Source: Pseudomonadota bacterium
GTDB taxonomy: Bacteria > Pseudomonadota > Alphaproteobacteria > Paracaedibacterales > CAIULA01
Assembly (NCBI GenBank): GCA_021804455.1
Contig: JAJZHT010000042.1
Location: 1-8,363, forward strand
Direction: 5' to 3'
DNA length: 8,363 bases
Within the stretch, counting starts at the first letter, position 1, and every line of letters starts with the position of its first letter. This document shows positions 7,462 through 8,363 of this stretch, piece after piece. The position numbers and the translations under genes are program-made. Under the pieces are notes generated by a model that was not told the DNA's origin, searched no databases, and saw only the letters and a list, made by a program, of their open reading frames with translations.

Positions 7462-8208
7462 ATGGCGACGGTTTTGATCACACGCCCTTTTCCGTCGGCT
7501 GTTGAGACAGCAAAGGTTTGGGAATTATCGGGTTTCAAAACAGTTCTTGCTCCTTTGTTAAGGGTTCAATTTTTATCCGTTGATCTTCCCTCATTTGAGC
7601 TTTACCAGGCTGTGATCACAACATCCGCCATGGCTGTACGATCTTTGGCACAGTTAACATCGTGCCGCACAATGCCTTTATGGTGTGTGGGGAAAACTTC
7701 ACGCTCTGTGGCCAGAAACTTGGGTTTTGAAAAAGTCTTTTCACCATCCTTGGATGCAGAAAATGCCTTGAGCTTGATAGAGTGTTTGCGCTCTTCCGTG
7801 GATCGCCAAAAACCTGTTTTATATTGCTGTGGTGATAGAACTCAGGTAGACCTTCCCGGCATCTTGATGGCTGATCAGATTAAGGTTGATACAAGAGTTG
7901 TTTACCAGATGATTCCGGTACAAACTTCGTGGTCTCTTCTTCAAACATTTCTTCAAAAACCCCAAACTCTAGGGATCACTTTTTATTCACAAAGAACTGT
8001 TCAGGTTTTTCGTGATTTCCTTTATCACACCCGGCTATTCAAAATTTACTACGATTGTTATCCCCTGGTCTTAAGTTTAAAAATTGCTGAAAACATTCGA
8101 CCTTTTTTTAAAAATTCCCCTATTATCGGGTCGACAACCCCTCGATTAATAGCTACCCTGAAAGGGCAACTTTCTGAGAAGGAGGAAAACAATGCTTGTA
8201 GTCGATGA
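7462..8208 (+). CDS. hemD: uroporphyrinogen-III synthase
   Basis: HemD closes hydroxymethylbilane into uroporphyrinogen III with inversion of ring D, in the cytoplasm. The protein has 248 residues, normal for this poorly conserved family. Recognisable pieces are the N-terminal LITRP (5-9), VITTSAMAVRSL (51-62), the WCVGKTSRSVARNLGF segment, FYSQRTVQVF at about 174-183, and the C-terminal GSTTPRLIATL starting near 223, which matches the family's G-x-T-T/A-A-type ending. These positions fit the two-lobed HemD fold. The start is 6 nt after the msbA stop, with a GGTGG stretch upstream as a modest ribosome site. The last 17 bases, including the TGA stop, overlap the next gene. With hemF this makes two haem genes in the window, at separate loci; hemC is not present here. 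Confidence 0.87.
   Translation: MATVLITRPFPSAVETAKVWELSGFKTVLAPLLRVQFLSVDLPSFELYQAVITTSAMAVRSLAQLTSCRTMPLWCVGKTSRSVARNLGFEKVFSPSLDAENALSLIECLRSSVDRQKPVLYCCGDRTQVDLPGILMADQIKVDTRVVYQMIPVQTSWSLLQTFLQKPQTLGITFYSQRTVQVFRDFLYHTRLFKIYYDCYPLVLSLKIAENIRPFFKNSPIIGSTTPRLIATLKGQLSEKEENNACSR
8179..8185 (+). promoter_or_regulatory. strong ribosome binding site for the gene after hemD
   Basis: AAGGAGG lies inside the end of hemD, 6 nt before the ATG at 8192. It is the best Shine-Dalgarno sequence in the window and supports that start despite the overlap with hemD. Confidence 0.8.
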
Positions 8209-8363
8209 TCAAAATCAACCTTCCACCGAGGGCAACAAAAAATTTTGGCAGTATCAGCATTTTTTCCATCACCTCTTTGTCAATTTTTTAATCAGCATTA
8301 CCTTGGTTTTGGGAACGATTGTCTGGTTATTTTTCACCGCTTCGTTGTGGGAGAATGCTCTTT
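8192..8363 (+). CDS. N-terminal membrane protein, candidate alpha-Mic60 (mitofilin); runs off the window
   Basis: Only the first 57 codons are in the window. They encode a short polar cytoplasmic tail (residues 1-27: acidic VVDDQNQ, then NKKFWQYQHFFHH) followed by one clear hydrophobic helix, about residues 28-50 (LFVNFLISITLVLG and on to WLFFTA). No cleavable signal peptide is apparent, which suggests a type II inner-membrane anchor. The gene overlaps hemD by 17 bases in another frame, so it belongs to the same operon. In many alphaproteobacteria the gene after hemD is a mitofilin/Mic60 homologue, and in gammaproteobacteria it is hemX; both start with a tail-plus-single-helix arrangement. 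The coiled-coil and C-terminal mitofilin domain that would decide the matter lie beyond the window, so the name is contextual inference. Confidence 0.6.
   Translation, partial: MLVVDDQNQPSTEGNKKFWQYQHFFHHLFVNFLISITLVLGTIVWLFFTASLWENAL

Overview
The window looks like chromosomal DNA from an alphaproteobacterium with moderate GC. The evidence is the alphaproteobacterial type of MetG (no zinc-knuckle cysteines, WYAVRDEAFY-type insert), a trmL-hemF pair, and hemD followed by a short-cytoplasmic-tail membrane protein of the kind that is often alpha-Mic60. Two conserved housekeeping genes carry in-frame stops. That would fit a host-associated lineage with a decaying genome, such as Holosporales-like bacteria, but the taxonomy is an inference from style and no search was possible.

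Layout. (1) Positions 2-3371, plus strand: a tight operon of the 3' end of holB, then metG, trmL and hemF. Gaps are 7 and 4 nt, and trmL and hemF overlap as ATGA. metG is split by an in-frame TAA at 1515-1517, although the reading frame is otherwise full length. (2) Positions 3372-3880: a noncoding stretch between convergent genes. It holds a 10-bp tandem repeat, a candidate hemF terminator, a GC-rich hairpin element and a small perfect inverted repeat. (3) Positions 5560-3881, minus strand: ettA, an ABC-F translation factor, also otherwise full length but broken by an in-frame TGA at codon 97. (4) Positions 5561-5685: a divergent promoter region. (5) Positions 5686 to the end, plus strand: an MsbA-type ABC exporter, hemD, and the start of a membrane protein overlapping the end of hemD.

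Functionally the window mixes DNA replication (clamp loader delta'), translation (MetRS, TrmL wobble methylation, EttA), haem synthesis (HemF, HemD) and envelope lipid export (MsbA). This is ordinary core content. The notable signal is the pair of isolated nonsense codons in two translation genes, with intact coding on both sides. They may be recent inactivation, stop readthrough, a split MetRS, or sequence error. Genetic-code reassignment of UGA is argued against by trmL and hemD, which both end in TGA at sensible places. No new defence or mobile system was seen.
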